DNA of 64,000 bases from JAVVSK01 sp036654235 (GTDB lineage Bacteria > Bacillota > Clostridia > Christensenellales > CAG-138): the NCBI GenBank assembly GCA_036654235.1, contig JAVVSK010000002.1, positions 1 to 64,000 of the forward strand, given 5' to 3'. The translations under genes were made by a program, and so were the position numbers. How positions within the stretch are numbered: the stretch's first letter is position 1; every line of letters starts with the position of its first letter. The notes beneath the pieces were generated by a model. That model saw only the letters and a list, made by a program, of their open reading frames with translations, was not told the origin of the DNA and searched no databases. Shown here one piece after another: positions 18,801 to 26,745 of this stretch.

Positions 18801-21641
18801 GAACATATGCCCCGAGATCAGCGATAGGCTTGAATTCGCATTTCGGAAAGTAACCTTTTGTCCCGCATTTGTATAGTTAACGAGGTCAGCTTCGAGGCTC
18901 ATTGCCTTTTGGTCGGTTAAAACCCCGTCCAAGAGCGCAATAATTGCATTGTAATTAGAATCTCCAACCTTAACATTATTATCAATCGTTGCGTTAAAGC
19001 CAATAAGACCGCCCGTAAAATAGTCGCTTCCGTAAACAGTGCCGACTATATTCCCGGCGGTAAGAGTGATCTGGCCTTTAGTATATCCGACAAGCAAATT
19101 GCAGCCTATTATGCCACCGATATAGCTCTTTCCGGAAACGAGAATTGAGTTAGAAAAACACTTATATTTTATACCATCGCCTAGTTGAGGTGACGTATTA
19201 AAGCCGATAGTACCGCCAATATAGTTATTTCCGGTGACGCTGGTACTTATTAGTTCATTAACTACATCTTGCATATTAAGGCTTCCGTTATTATAGCCGA
19301 CGATACCTCCGACGCGATCTTTACCCGTTACGATGGCGCTTATTTCCTTCGAAATATCGATAGCGCCGTAACTAAGCCCGGAAACTCCGCCGACGTTATC
19401 GGCAAGAGGCGCTTTATCTACGTTTAAGCCTATGGATACAGGGTTTTTGCATTCGCATTTGGTGAGGTTACCCATATTTAAACCGACTATGCCGCCTATG
19501 TTTTTCGTATCGTTTCCAGTACAGTAGACGTTATTATTATTTAAACAGTTATTAATCGTTATTCTTTTAGTAGGTTTTGTTTCGTCAATCGCGTTTCCGC
19601 TTAAATTCGAGAGCACACCCGCAATGCCGCCGACGTATTTATTTCCCGTTACAATTGCATTATTGGTTGATCCGTCTATCATTGTACAACTTTTATTCAT
19701 AAGTTGCGCAACGGAAAGTCCGGCGATTCCTCCGACGTAATTCCCCGTAGCTTTAACGAACGATTTTTCGGTAGTCCTTGCGTTTATTATTTGTCCACTC
19801 GAAGGAGGATTCCCCGTAGTTACTATGAGGCTTTTAAATTCGTTTTTTCCGACGATACCGCCGACGGCGTTTCCCGTTCCCCCATCAACCCTCGTATCTA
19901 CGACTATCGCGTTCGCGTTATTCGGGTCGCCGATAACACCATAATTTATTCCGGCTATACTTCCGACGTTAGGCGCACCGATTTTATTTTCGACTTTCAT
20001 ATTAGAAATTATCAGCGATTTAATAACTCCCGAGTTTACCGAAATAAGCCCCGTTCCGGAGTTCGTTGAGGAATTGTCGGAGTTAAGAATATAGAAATTT
20101 TTAAGCTCTCCGTTGCCCATCAAGGTAAAGTTTTGTCCCATTGCGGGTAGGATTTTAAAGCTCGGGGTTACATAATCAAGAACCTTAGAATTTAGGACGT
20201 AATTAAAAGTTGGCTTTTGAAGTGCGCCATTATTAAAAACGCAAAATTGGGTAAAATCGAGTTTGCCGTTAATAGTATCTATTTTTACGGCTTTTGCCCA
20301 GTCTATATCGTTATTTATTTGAATCTCGGTATTGCTGATTTTAAACTCCAAATCACTATCATTAAAGCAATAGCGAAGATTATACAGATGGCGCGCATTG
20401 CGAGCGGAAACTAAGAAAGATTTAGTGCCCGTATTATTATTGATACTTACGTCTCCGAAGAGCGCGTATTCCGAATTACTATTTCTCGTAACTTCAGTAT
20501 GAGAAATCATAATATCGTTCGCGGTTAACTTTATTAAGAAATTTACTTTATTTATAGCGTCTTTACCGGACGCATCCCAGTCTCCGCTTCCGAATAAGCG
20601 CCTTATACTAAAACTATTATCCCCGTCTCCGCTATAGTCTATAGCGTCTAAAACAATTTCAAAATCTTCGTCGCTTTCCGTAAAGTTCGGAAGGAATTTA
20701 AGCGTTTTAGGTGTGCCGGGACTTCCATACTGAAAAGGGGTTACTATTGCTGTAAAACACTGTAGTCTATCCGGATCGTTATTTTTTAAATTGGCGTTAG
20801 CCGCGCGCCAAAGGTCGTCTCCGTTAAATTCTATCGTAAAGAGCGGCTTAGCTGAGCTTGAACCAGATGTGTATGAGGAATAATCATAGCCAGTCATAGT
20901 ATATTTAATACCCATAGAATGATCGGAGTTATCTTTAAACTTAAAGGTGAGCATCTCTGAGTTTATTAAAGACGCGCTCATTATTCTAAGTTTTGAAACG
21001 CCGACGGCGGCTTCGCCGATATCCGAATCATAGTAGCCTATAGCGTAGTTCATCTTCGTATCTAGGTCGACGCGGGAAGACTCGGGCGTTATATTTATTA
21101 TTTTATTAGTATTTTTATCTTTATCAGAAAGGTATTGGAAAGAATCCGCTTTATCCGTATAAAAAACGGAATAGACCTGTCCGTTTTTCGGGTTAAATTC
21201 TATGCAAATTGAGGCATTTAGAATTGAAGGGTCGAACACATACGGAAGTAAAAGCTTATAAAGGCAATTATCCGTTTGTCCCGGTTTTCCGATGTCCTCC
21301 ATTTTTAGTTCAAAATAGGAGAGCGTATTATTAGGATAGTTCCCGAGGGTGATTTTAGTATTAGCACCTAAACTTTTATAATAGTTTAAAACAAAATCGG
21401 GAACTGGTTTTATTTTAGCCTTATTATCTAAAATGAAACTTTCAAGACCGCCCTCCGAGTTAAGCTTAGTCAGTCCCGCTTGCGCACTTAAAAACAGAGT
21501 TTTTGCATAATCCGCATTTCGAGTATAATCTCCGTATTTTATATAATTTATAAGGCTGGGAACGGCAATAGCGGCAAAAATCGCTATTATAACCATTACA
21601 GCGATAAGCTCGGTAAGCGTAAACCCTTTTTTAGATTTCAT
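12879..21641 (-). CDS. Giant modular type IV pilin with GLUG repeats and Fn3-like domains
   Basis: 2920-residue protein. The start is the ATG at 21641, preceded by GGAGGTGC at 9 nt; a longer frame to 21731 adds 30 residues without a ribosome binding site. Residues 1-40 are a canonical prepilin N-terminus (MKSKKG^FTLTELIAVMVII, Glu5 present). About 40-550 form a pilin-like globular and linker region. About 560-1780 contain more than 30 copies of a GLUG-type motif of the form (V/I)GGI(V/A)GxNxG spaced about 25-45 residues apart, predicted as a long right-handed beta-helix. About 1900-2920 read as several beta-sandwich (Fn3-like) domains. GLUG repeats occur in bacterial surface adhesins. The protein probably projects from a pilus as an adhesin; substrate unknown. 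The gene drives its own operon through a consensus promoter. Confidence 0.88.
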   Translation of the reverse strand: MKSKKGFTLTELIAVMVIIAIFAAIAVPSLINYIKYGDYTRNADYAKTLFLSAQAGLTKLNSEGGLESFILDNKAKIKPVPDFVLNYYKSLGANTKITLGNYPNNTLSYFELKMEDIGKPGQTDNCLYKLLLPYVFDPSILNASICIEFNPKNGQVYSVFYTDKADSFQYLSDKDKNTNKIINITPESSRVDLDTKMNYAIGYYDSDIGEAAVGVSKLRIMSASLINSEMLTFKFKDNSDHSMGIKYTMTGYDYSSYTSGSSSAKPLFTIEFNGDDLWRAANANLKNNDPDRLQCFTAIVTPFQYGSPGTPKTLKFLPNFTESDEDFEIVLDAIDYSGDGDNSFSIRRLFGSGDWDASGKDAINKVNFLIKLTANDIMISHTEVTRNSNSEYALFGDVSINNNTGTKSFLVSARNARHLYNLRYCFNDSDLEFKISNTEIQINNDIDWAKAVKIDTINGKLDFTQFCVFNNGALQKPTFNYVLNSKVLDYVTPSFKILPAMGQNFTLMGNGELKNFYILNSDNSSTNSGTGLISVNSGVIKSLIISNMKVENKIGAPNVGSIAGINYGVIGDPNNANAIVVDTRVDGGTGNAVGGIVGKNEFKSLIVTTGNPPSSGQIINARTTEKSFVKATGNYVGGIAGLSVAQLMNKSCTMIDGSTNNAIVTGNKYVGGIAGVLSNLSGNAIDETKPTKRITINNCLNNNNVYCTGNDTKNIGGIVGLNMGNLTKCECKNPVSIGLNVDKAPLADNVGGVSGLSYGAIDISKEISAIVTGKDRVGGIVGYNNGSLNMQDVVNELISTSVTGNNYIGGTIGFNTSPQLGDGIKYKCFSNSILVSGKSYIGGIIGCNLLVGYTKGQITLTAGNIVGTVYGSDYFTGGLIGFNATIDNNVKVGDSNYNAIIALLDGVLTDQKAMSLEADLVNYTNAGQKVTFRNANSSLSLISGHMFVGGILGYGIKSDIGVSVNNTNIEIINQGQELGSYGAGIVAYNGGIIIESSNFGDISGGKGYIAGICAVNGKSGLVESCALTTTFGNLERDYIGGIVGLNLGNIKGCSLEPGSNVFGRSYLGGLASCNMGVIEDSQYPNVVIMSGSVVGSGDFVGGIVGVNGKNYYADSWGTGLGATITNMSFNSAHVEGRDYVGGMMGENHSPVTFGKDPKNWNCEVKGKTFVGGIVGKNFGNLTGDPVDYTTAFTPVTATDGTVGGVVGKNEPGAAGTQEYANIYYFKNAANSVITAESGDAGGIIGSNAGFVAHVNNIKNYAQTVTVSALNGDCGGIIGKNAGYLGSTSNAVDYTKYIVTGSTNVGGAVGYNSRTIQDITLVNAIISNYIHSKDTNVGGIAGLNDGNEGTINASVVLSEGATITPKSIVDVTNIGGIAGKNIGMINGDKSGRASIAKVNINQSDINTKANIGGVSGVNTGTITKITLKGSVQGTGGSKYFIGGIAGINEGAITNCTLMADDDITTIQSNGTSNSDSDISNVGGIVGKNSESGIIFNCYLTQSGKSLVIASKYGAVGGIVAINDGVVYKCGSEETGTIGNTESNKHKIYIVQSVNFPDYTTTLDNDTQGKTIDGSSFDHVGGIVAVNGKNNNKTAIVYACATGSNFIVNSITGGADSSAGGVISMNRSIVGKFTPTRQQINAGLPNTTVNNICELKNRAFVTRRNLENVGGIIGWNETDGNDAFYIENCVNYGDIYGYRSTGGIIGAWKYAGGTIRNCYNFGYIRGTSHTTYGAGAAGIVAHFYRAYYTTISIENCVNAGTIYATDDVAGIFSNAYRYTLGKMDVYLSDCVNLGAITFGGDPSRASITTFGSGHQFNSGGNNSAPYFKEYSRALHLVRCRNYVTTTLNSIYYAHCPNANDSTAEGCLNFYVNNKPIFTNITRLTPNSYDMIYEKATSSLQLNMEQSGIYGGKSKRYPYSPIDPLITFANPALSNNQYSAFKYSTSPTKEFAFLEQSRGFDSDIDKTQGTLEGSYIMKLYSDTNKFYGDQPTIAPGSITATDIGNAYRFTWKDINQSYSYSYDIEIKVNGVSQYTATSPTKIYVLPIQPDWYGKTVEISITPNYVNTSGIITKAGTVPLSTTITPKQPLPNPKVIGKYVFNANNQLCVKYSLENETDFQGCGDFTVQIATTGSVMENINQIGPTTVTDNSAAIITLVRDSEGKLSATLDFNALRNGANLYKESRDHAAEGAEAGFYSQAIAGKNSKRGNSSALGDYQTIYRLKDGAKVGAQDKSSPGKVPNCAIQDAYLLGTTINNLSCRVILSNDVYKYRMGMTYRVEVLVDGKPVGSAVAPIPKPKTDSSGNADFYITGLGYTNVTINDLPETVLTSNNVTVRAFPWKGAGETYYYSNYNEVTGSYDSVVLKNSAFSDYVHTLTLRNNPSASSRSADITTPTETINYSPFIRSDSEGKFKFSWKDAGLNKGYIVKLEGTGGKLIYAGTVQGTELILAGNALDYEEITFSVTPIGVENNVNVPTVSADGTSLTPTPTDVAKTVGVTRSATYKVMRRLSPIQMPLVKLSGKPYKNSLGDTLNYPAQENLYYEISFTGYSNGSADYNALLEYEIMLQEGIATPILLGKLSRDAGFKFYSDLEGYAGKEINIYIIAKPNPAAIEQRQQSMVSRTSIRVMTIETRLPDTFTIANNWKTPLSMLEFQNTDLKITLTPGTGGSGSAIRYRLNANIFKDAASYNNGHGTPLYSTKDLSTAGSTGRVSYVFKGIPTDYAGYYIVIKARAISNGHVSSNEKIIPFTLPMVKLDIPAVQLRLYDGTVNWTLESFVDMPIEDLPASFTTLDFYFDKYAESYNIVLFAKDKKLNSDLNLVIQRIGTIGKYSYTVFVEGVPAGKDENGFYHLGDFKYSINNTTQSFNIPARILITENEAGTLVRLITPNANIISEYRNTLDRINVTAIPPSGSYIESEAFVWTLN

Positions 21642-21683
21642 TTTTAAGCACCTCCAAATGACAGCCCACAAAAAGGCAACATT

Positions 21684-21712
21684 ATTATATACCAGTATTC
21701 TAAAAACTGCAA
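21684..21712 (-). promoter_or_regulatory. Promoter of the pilin operon
   Basis: On the minus strand TTGCAG and TATAAT are separated by exactly 17 bp, placing the transcript start about 40 nt upstream of the ATG at 21641. Confidence 0.7.
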
Positions 21713-21754
21713 ATAAACGAGATGCTATCAAACTAAATTAATTAAATAATAAGT

Positions 21755-22293
21755 TTATTTTGAACGTTTAACCGAAAACACTAAATGCGGCATATTAATG
21801 CCAGAATAATACTTTATGAACTGACCTACGGGACGCATTCCGTTGCGTTTTGCGAAGCTATATTTGTATCTCTAATAGATTGAAAACACTTCATTTGCAT
21901 TGAGCTTTTCAAAAGCATATTTTTTGCAGGCTATCGCAGCTTCTTGAGCATAACCGTTATGCCAAAATGCTTTTTGAAAGAGATAGCCGACCTCTATAAC
22001 AGACTTGCCGTCGTAATCTTGAATAATAAAGGTCACATTGCCCGATCATCTTCATTAGAGGATTTCAATATGACGGTTCATAAACCGAACCCAAAGTCAT
22101 TCTACCGTTTAATTTGTTTATCCAACCATTCGCGCGCTTCCGCATCATCAAAAGCATGTTCATAGGCATACATTACGTCTTTATCGCACAAAATTTTGCA
22201 TAATGCGGGAAAATCTGCATCGGTAAGCGTTTTTTAATATATAGGCGTTAAGTTTCCGGTATCATAATATCGTTCATCTTCGTAGCCTTTCAT
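21755..22293 (-). pseudogene. GNAT-family acetyltransferase, degraded
   Basis: Starting at the ATG at 22293, stitched minus-strand frames give LTDADFPALCKILCDKDVMYAYEHAFDD, AREWLDKQIKR, a broken acetyl-CoA binding region with QDYDGKSVIEVG, LFQKAFWHNGYAQEA, and an ending IRDTNIASQNVAKRNGMRP then NMPHLVFSVK. This is the order of a RimJ/RimL-type GNAT N-acetyltransferase (about 175 residues). Several stops and frame changes make it nonfunctional. It fills the gap between the pilin operon and the PIG-L gene. Confidence 0.65.
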
Positions 22294-22343
22294 TAAAAAA
22301 ATATAATGCATTATATAAAAGACCCATTTTAAATACAATAAAA

Positions 22344-22390
22344 GCATGGGCACTTAGGCAAAAAAAAGCCAAAGTGCCCATGCTTTTTAT
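22344..22390. terminator. Bidirectional intrinsic terminator
   Basis: Perfect 12-bp stem GCATGGGCACTT/AAGTGCCCATGC around a 16-nt loop, with T-rich tails on both strands (TTTTTAT on plus, TTTTATTG on minus). On the minus strand it ends the PIG-L transcript. Confidence 0.85.
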
Positions 22391-22420
22391 TTGAAGAAAA
22401 GAGGAAAGAAGATAGATTAA

Positions 22421-23857
22421 TTAACGCCGTCCCACCTTTTTCGCGCCTAAATACTTTCCGAGAATAAAAGTGGATATAGAAAGTATAACAGCACCGATTA
22501 CGAGATATATTGCGATTCCGTTTCCCCCGTTGCATGCCGCGCCCGGTAATGGAGAAGCGGAAGGGTTAGAAGTAGGCGTACCTAAAATAATCGGCGAACC
22601 GGACTCTGACGGGGCTGCGGAGGGAACTGCCGACGGAGACGGGGTGGGAGGATTCGCAAGGTAGTTGACGGCTAGGTCGGATTCAGAAATGTGTTCGAAC
22701 ATATCAGTATTATCATCGCTATCTAAGCCTACGAGAGTATATGCAAGACCAAAGGCTCCGGGATCGAACTTTCGCTCTTTAAGACGTTCCATCCAGATTG
22801 CGCGCTGAGACGAATGACATTTAAGACCCGCCTGCGCCATTTCAAAAGCGCTTTTTCCGTCGAAAGCCGAGAGGGGCGCCTCGTCGTTTAAATGCATCTT
22901 ATGAATCGGGTATTGGTGCAAATACAGCTTTTTCACTTCCCATGTGCCATATTTTTGGGCGGATTCGGGAAAACATTTCGGGTCTTTCGCAGCTTCAATA
23001 GCCATAAGTGTTACCTGAGAGGTTATAATATGCGCACCATGCATATATTCACCGTCCGCCGCATGTGTAACGACGACGAGAGGCTTAAAGCGTCTAAGTT
23101 GTTCCGTTATAATCTTTAAAGCCGGGTCAAAGCCACCCCAATTCGAAAATTGCGTCTCATAGGCGTATGGAGATTTATCGAATATCCTCCCGTTAACCGG
23201 ATATGTTCGAAGACCAACCGTATAAAGTCCATTGAGCGCCTCAATATGCCGCGTATAATTTTGCATAGTCATATATAAAACGACGCTCGCGAGACCCTTC
23301 TCTCCGGCATATTCCGGGAGTACTCCCCCCATCATAATATGTTCGTCGTCAGGATGCGCCGCTATCAGCATTATATCTGCCTTTTCGACCGGTGGAAGCC
23401 AATTATGGACGGTTTGCGGAAGCTCTTTATAAACTCTCAAAATAGAGAGATCGCATTTATCTTTAACTGTTATTTTTATGGAGTTGCAGCTTAATAAAAT
23501 TTTTTCGCAGCGTTGCATCATAGAGAACTCGTCCAAGTCGGAAGCTAAGACGTTTCCCTTAGCGTCCATTTGTTCAAGCATAAAAGTTTTTGGAGCGATA
23601 TTCCACTGTAAATATAAAAAGCGCACATCCTTTTCATCGTTTAAGGAAAGAGAAAACCAGTCGTTTGCGTTTAAACTTATATATTTGTCGAGTGTATCAT
23701 CTAAGAGTGGCTGTAGCGTCGCATGGATATTATTGGATTCAAAGGTGCATGAGGCGGTAACGTCGTTCCCGTCCGCTTTTGACGAGAAATTAGGTAGGTA
23801 GGTTAACATAACCGCGATAACAAGCGCTATAGCGGTAATTCTAACGTATGATTTCAA
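22421..23857 (-). CDS. Membrane-anchored PIG-L family deacetylase
   Basis: 478-residue exported enzyme. Start is TTG at 23857 with AGGAGGTGA upstream. Residues 1-28 are a signal peptide; about 30-150 a beta-rich accessory domain; about 155-390 the PIG-L (LmbE-like) domain with the zinc/catalytic motif AHPDDE and the second metal histidine in HGAHIITS. The tail has a Pro/Ser-rich spacer (about 410-445, NPPTPSPSAVPSAAPSESG) and one C-terminal membrane helix followed by KKVGRR. The architecture suggests an enzyme tethered outside the membrane that removes N-acetyl groups from a GlcNAc-like glycan; the substrate is not known. Confidence 0.88.
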   Translation of the reverse strand: MKSYVRITAIALVIAVMLTYLPNFSSKADGNDVTASCTFESNNIHATLQPLLDDTLDKYISLNANDWFSLSLNDEKDVRFLYLQWNIAPKTFMLEQMDAKGNVLASDLDEFSMMQRCEKILLSCNSIKITVKDKCDLSILRVYKELPQTVHNWLPPVEKADIMLIAAHPDDEHIMMGGVLPEYAGEKGLASVVLYMTMQNYTRHIEALNGLYTVGLRTYPVNGRIFDKSPYAYETQFSNWGGFDPALKIITEQLRRFKPLVVVTHAADGEYMHGAHIITSQVTLMAIEAAKDPKCFPESAQKYGTWEVKKLYLHQYPIHKMHLNDEAPLSAFDGKSAFEMAQAGLKCHSSQRAIWMERLKERKFDPGAFGLAYTLVGLDSDDNTDMFEHISESDLAVNYLANPPTPSPSAVPSAAPSESGSPIILGTPTSNPSASPLPGAACNGGNGIAIYLVIGAVILSISTFILGKYLGAKKVGRR

Positions 23858-24133
23858 AAAAAGTCACCTCCTTTTTTCATACAGTATAGCCTTAAATAGA
23901 GAAGAGATGAAGTTAAAATTGTGAATTTTTGTGCAATATATGCTTTTTTAGAATTTAAAATATGCGGACAATATGAAAAAGAAACAAAAACAGATGCTGA
24001 TCTTTTACTCATCGGCACAGCTATAATTCTATGCAAAATTATTCGTACTTATCTTTGATTTTTATGATATAAAATGGCGCTTAATTAGGCAATTTAGAAT
24101 GAAAAAAGAGAAGGCGGTATATAAAAAAAGTTG

Positions 24134-24162
24134 TTGACATTTAAGGAAAAACATGATTTAAT
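24134..24162 (+). promoter_or_regulatory. Promoter of the polyamine transport operon
   Basis: Perfect -35 TTGACA, 17-bp spacer, -10 TTTAAT. The start of transcription lies just upstream of the palindromes at 24175-24240. Confidence 0.75.
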
Positions 24163-24174
24163 GTCGTCACGGTT

Positions 24175-24240
24175 GTTTAGGTATTCTAAACTTTAGGTTT
24201 AGGACTATGAATTGTTAGGGGTTCTAAACTAAAGGTTCAG
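24175..24240. promoter_or_regulatory. Palindromic operator array (CTAAAC-N5-GTTTAG)
   Basis: CTAAAC-TTTAG-GTTTAG (24186-24202) and CTAAAC-TAAAG-GTTCAG (24224-24240) are near-identical palindromes 38 bp apart. An additional GTTTAG at 24175-24180 forms an outward-facing pair with the first. They lie directly downstream of the promoter and 66 bp before the XRE-cupin gene, where a dimeric repressor would block transcription. Confidence 0.7.
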
Positions 24241-24305
24241 TAGAATGAATTATTAGGTTTCCTTAACTTGCCGTTTAGTATTAGAAAAAAAATGAGGCGG
24301 ACGTT

Positions 24306-24845
24306 TTGGATATTGGCGATAAAATAAGGCGACATAGGATAAAGTTATCTTTGACTTTAGATGAGCTTGCTTCGCGGACTGAGCTGTCGAAGGGCTTTTT
24401 GTCCCAACTTGAGAGAAATTTAACGTCGCCTTCGATAGCGACGCTAACCGATATTCTTGAGGCACTGGGGACTAATATTTCAGATTTTTTTAAGGAATCT
24501 CCTCAGGAAAAGGTTGTTTTTTCGGCGGAGGATATGTTCGAAAAAGAAGATGCGGAACATGGTTTTTTAATTCGCTGGCTAGTTCCGAATGCGCAAAAAA
24601 ATGAGCTTGAACCTATTCTCGTTTCCCTTACTCAGGGCGGAAGGAGCGATAGACATGATCCGCATGAGGGCGAGGAGTTCGGCTATATTTTATCCGGAAC
24701 GGTTACTCTTTATCTCGGAACTCAAAAGTTTAGGGTAAAGCGTGGTGAGTGTTTCAATTTTAAGCCAACGAGCGAACATTACGTCGCTAATACGGGTAAG
24801 AGCGAAGCAAAACTAATTTGGGTTTCGACGCCGCCGTCGTTTTAA
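24306..24845 (+). CDS. XRE-cupin transcriptional regulator of polyamine uptake
   Basis: 179-residue regulator. Residues 1-60 are an HTH (IRRHRIKLSLTLDELASRTE, then KGFLSQLERNLTSPSIATL), and about 100-178 a cupin ligand-binding domain (HDPHEGEEFGYILSGTVTLYL and GECFNFKPTSEHYVANTG). This is the PuuR-like architecture often found in front of potABCD in Clostridia. The TTG start is preceded by GAGGCGG at 5 nt. It is the first gene of the operon and probably binds the CTAAAC palindromes upstream, with the cupin sensing a polyamine or related molecule; that is inferred from context. Confidence 0.88.
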   Translation: MDIGDKIRRHRIKLSLTLDELASRTELSKGFLSQLERNLTSPSIATLTDILEALGTNISDFFKESPQEKVVFSAEDMFEKEDAEHGFLIRWLVPNAQKNELEPILVSLTQGGRSDRHDPHEGEEFGYILSGTVTLYLGTQKFRVKRGECFNFKPTSEHYVANTGKSEAKLIWVSTPPSF

Positions 24846-24870
24846 AAAGCTTTGAAAGGGCGCTATTTTA

Positions 24871-25911
24871 ATGGAAAGCAAACATCTTATCGACCTTGTA
24901 AATATAACTAAAGAATATTCCGGCGAAAAAGCGTTGGACGATATAACGCTATATATAAGAGACGGTGAGTTTCTAACGCTACTCGGTCCTTCGGGCTGCG
25001 GAAAAACAACAATGCTCAGAATTATAGCGGGCTTTACTATGCCCGATGGCGGAAAAGTAATGATGGACGGGATGGATCTAAAAGAGGTTCCGCCCTATAA
25101 GCGTAAAGTAAATACTGTATTCCAAAAATACGCACTTTTCCCTCATTTAAATGTTTTTGACAATATAGCCTTTGGGCTTAAACTTAAAAAACTGAAAAAA
25201 CCCGAGATTGAAAAGCGAGTTACCGATATTCTCGAACTCGTTCGTCTATCGGGATATGAAAAACGTTGGATAGATGAGCTTAGCGGAGGGCAGCAGCAGC
25301 GCGTCGCGATTGCGCGCGCTCTCGTAAACGGACCCGAAGTTCTTCTTTTAGACGAGCCTCTCGGCGCTCTCGACTTAAAGCTTCGCAAAGGTATGCAGGT
25401 CGAACTTAAGCGAATGCAACAAACATTGGGAATAACTTTTATCTACGTTACGCATGACCAAGAGGAAGCGCTTACTATGAGCGATACAATAGTTGTTATG
25501 AATGCCGGAAAAATTCAACAAATAGGGACTCCGATAGATATTTATAACGAGCCGAAAAACGCTTTTGTCGCTCAATTTATAGGTGATAGTAATATACTTT
25601 CCGGAACTATGAAGAAGGACTTCTTAGTTAATTTTTGTGGTAAAGACTATCCATGCTTGGATAAAGGATTTCAGGAAAACGAAGAGGTTCAAGTTGTTAT
25701 TCGCCCTGAGGACGTAGATATCTACAATCAAACCGATGAAACGCTAAACGGAACGATTATCCGCGTTCTTTTCATGGGCGTTCATTATGCAATAACGGTA
25801 AAATGCGACAACTTTATTTTTACCGTCCATACGACCGATTTTGTAAGTGAAGGTGAGAGGGTTGGACTTATAATTCTTCCGGACGCTATTCACGTTATGA
25901 AGAAAGCCTAG
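24871..25911 (+). CDS. potA: Spermidine/putrescine ABC transporter ATPase
   Basis: 346-residue ATP-binding subunit powering polyamine import. Walker A GPSGCGKTT (about 41-49), Q-loop region, signature LSGGQQQRVAIARAL, Walker B VLLLDEPLGALD, and the H-loop in YVTHDQEEALT. A C-terminal TOBE-type domain (about 275-345) matches PotA/MalK-type regulators. Encoded 25 nt after the regulator and 12 nt before potB, in the standard potABCD order. Confidence 0.93.
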   Translation: MESKHLIDLVNITKEYSGEKALDDITLYIRDGEFLTLLGPSGCGKTTMLRIIAGFTMPDGGKVMMDGMDLKEVPPYKRKVNTVFQKYALFPHLNVFDNIAFGLKLKKLKKPEIEKRVTDILELVRLSGYEKRWIDELSGGQQQRVAIARALVNGPEVLLLDEPLGALDLKLRKGMQVELKRMQQTLGITFIYVTHDQEEALTMSDTIVVMNAGKIQQIGTPIDIYNEPKNAFVAQFIGDSNILSGTMKKDFLVNFCGKDYPCLDKGFQENEEVQVVIRPEDVDIYNQTDETLNGTIIRVLFMGVHYAITVKCDNFIFTVHTTDFVSEGERVGLIILPDAIHVMKKA

Positions 25912-25923
25912 GGGAGGGAGTTT

Positions 25924-26745
25924 ATGAAGAGAACTGTTTTTGCCGCCCCATACATAGTTTGGATGATAATATTTATAGTTGCGCCGATGCTTTTTATTGT
26001 TTATAGCGCTTTTTTCGTTGATGGACAGTTTACGACCGAGTTCGTCGAGGCGGCGTTTCGCGATTCGCTATATATGGAGGTTCTTCTTCGTTCCGTTTGG
26101 GTTGCCCTTATAAGTACGGTCATTTGTATATTGCTGGGCTATCCTATCGCATATATGCTTTCGACCATGAAAAAAAGTACGGCGGCTATAGTTTCGATAT
26201 TTTTCATATTGCCTATGTGGATGAATTTTCTTCTTCGCACATATGCTTGGCAGGTACTCTTGAGCGATACGGGAATCATAAACACCCTCCTCATAAATAT
26301 AGGATTGTCGCCTATGGAGATGTTATATACTGAGGGTGCGGTGCTCTTAGGAACAGTATATAACTTTCTTCCGTTTATGATATTGCCGATATATACGGTA
26401 TTAATCAAGCTTGATAAATCGCATCTTGAGGCGGCAAGAGATTTAGGCGCGAACGGGATTACGACCTTCTTTAAGGTGGTTCTTCCTCTATCAATGCCCG
26501 GAGTTATATCGGGGATAACTATGGTTTTTATACCCGCAATAACGACTTTCGCGATTTCGAGACTTTTAGGGGGGGGTAAGGTGCGCCTATACGGCGATCT
26601 TATAGAACAAAAGATAGTAAGCGAAGGAAATCTTGGTCTAGGTGCCGTGCTTTCGATAATACTCCTTATTCTCGTTATAATTTCTATGGTAATAATGAAA
26701 AAAACCGAAGGGAAAGATCAAGCTGAAGGGGGAACGCTCTGGTGA
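25924..26745 (+). CDS. potB: Spermidine/putrescine ABC transporter permease PotB
   Basis: 273-residue integral membrane protein with six hydrophobic helices. The cytoplasmic EAA loop that contacts the ATPase is present: EAARDLGANGITTFFKVVLP. A GGGAGG ribosome binding site precedes the ATG. The last 4 nt overlap the start of potC, indicating coupled translation and equal stoichiometry of the two permease halves. Confidence 0.92.
   Translation: MKRTVFAAPYIVWMIIFIVAPMLFIVYSAFFVDGQFTTEFVEAAFRDSLYMEVLLRSVWVALISTVICILLGYPIAYMLSTMKKSTAAIVSIFFILPMWMNFLLRTYAWQVLLSDTGIINTLLINIGLSPMEMLYTEGAVLLGTVYNFLPFMILPIYTVLIKLDKSHLEAARDLGANGITTFFKVVLPLSMPGVISGITMVFIPAITTFAISRLLGGGKVRLYGDLIEQKIVSEGNLGLGAVLSIILLILVIISMVIMKKTEGKDQAEGGTLW

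Noticed and set aside
21642..21731. N-terminal extension of the giant pilin
   Set aside because: The extra 30 residues precede the ribosome binding site and overlap the promoter; a prepilin leader must be short and basic.
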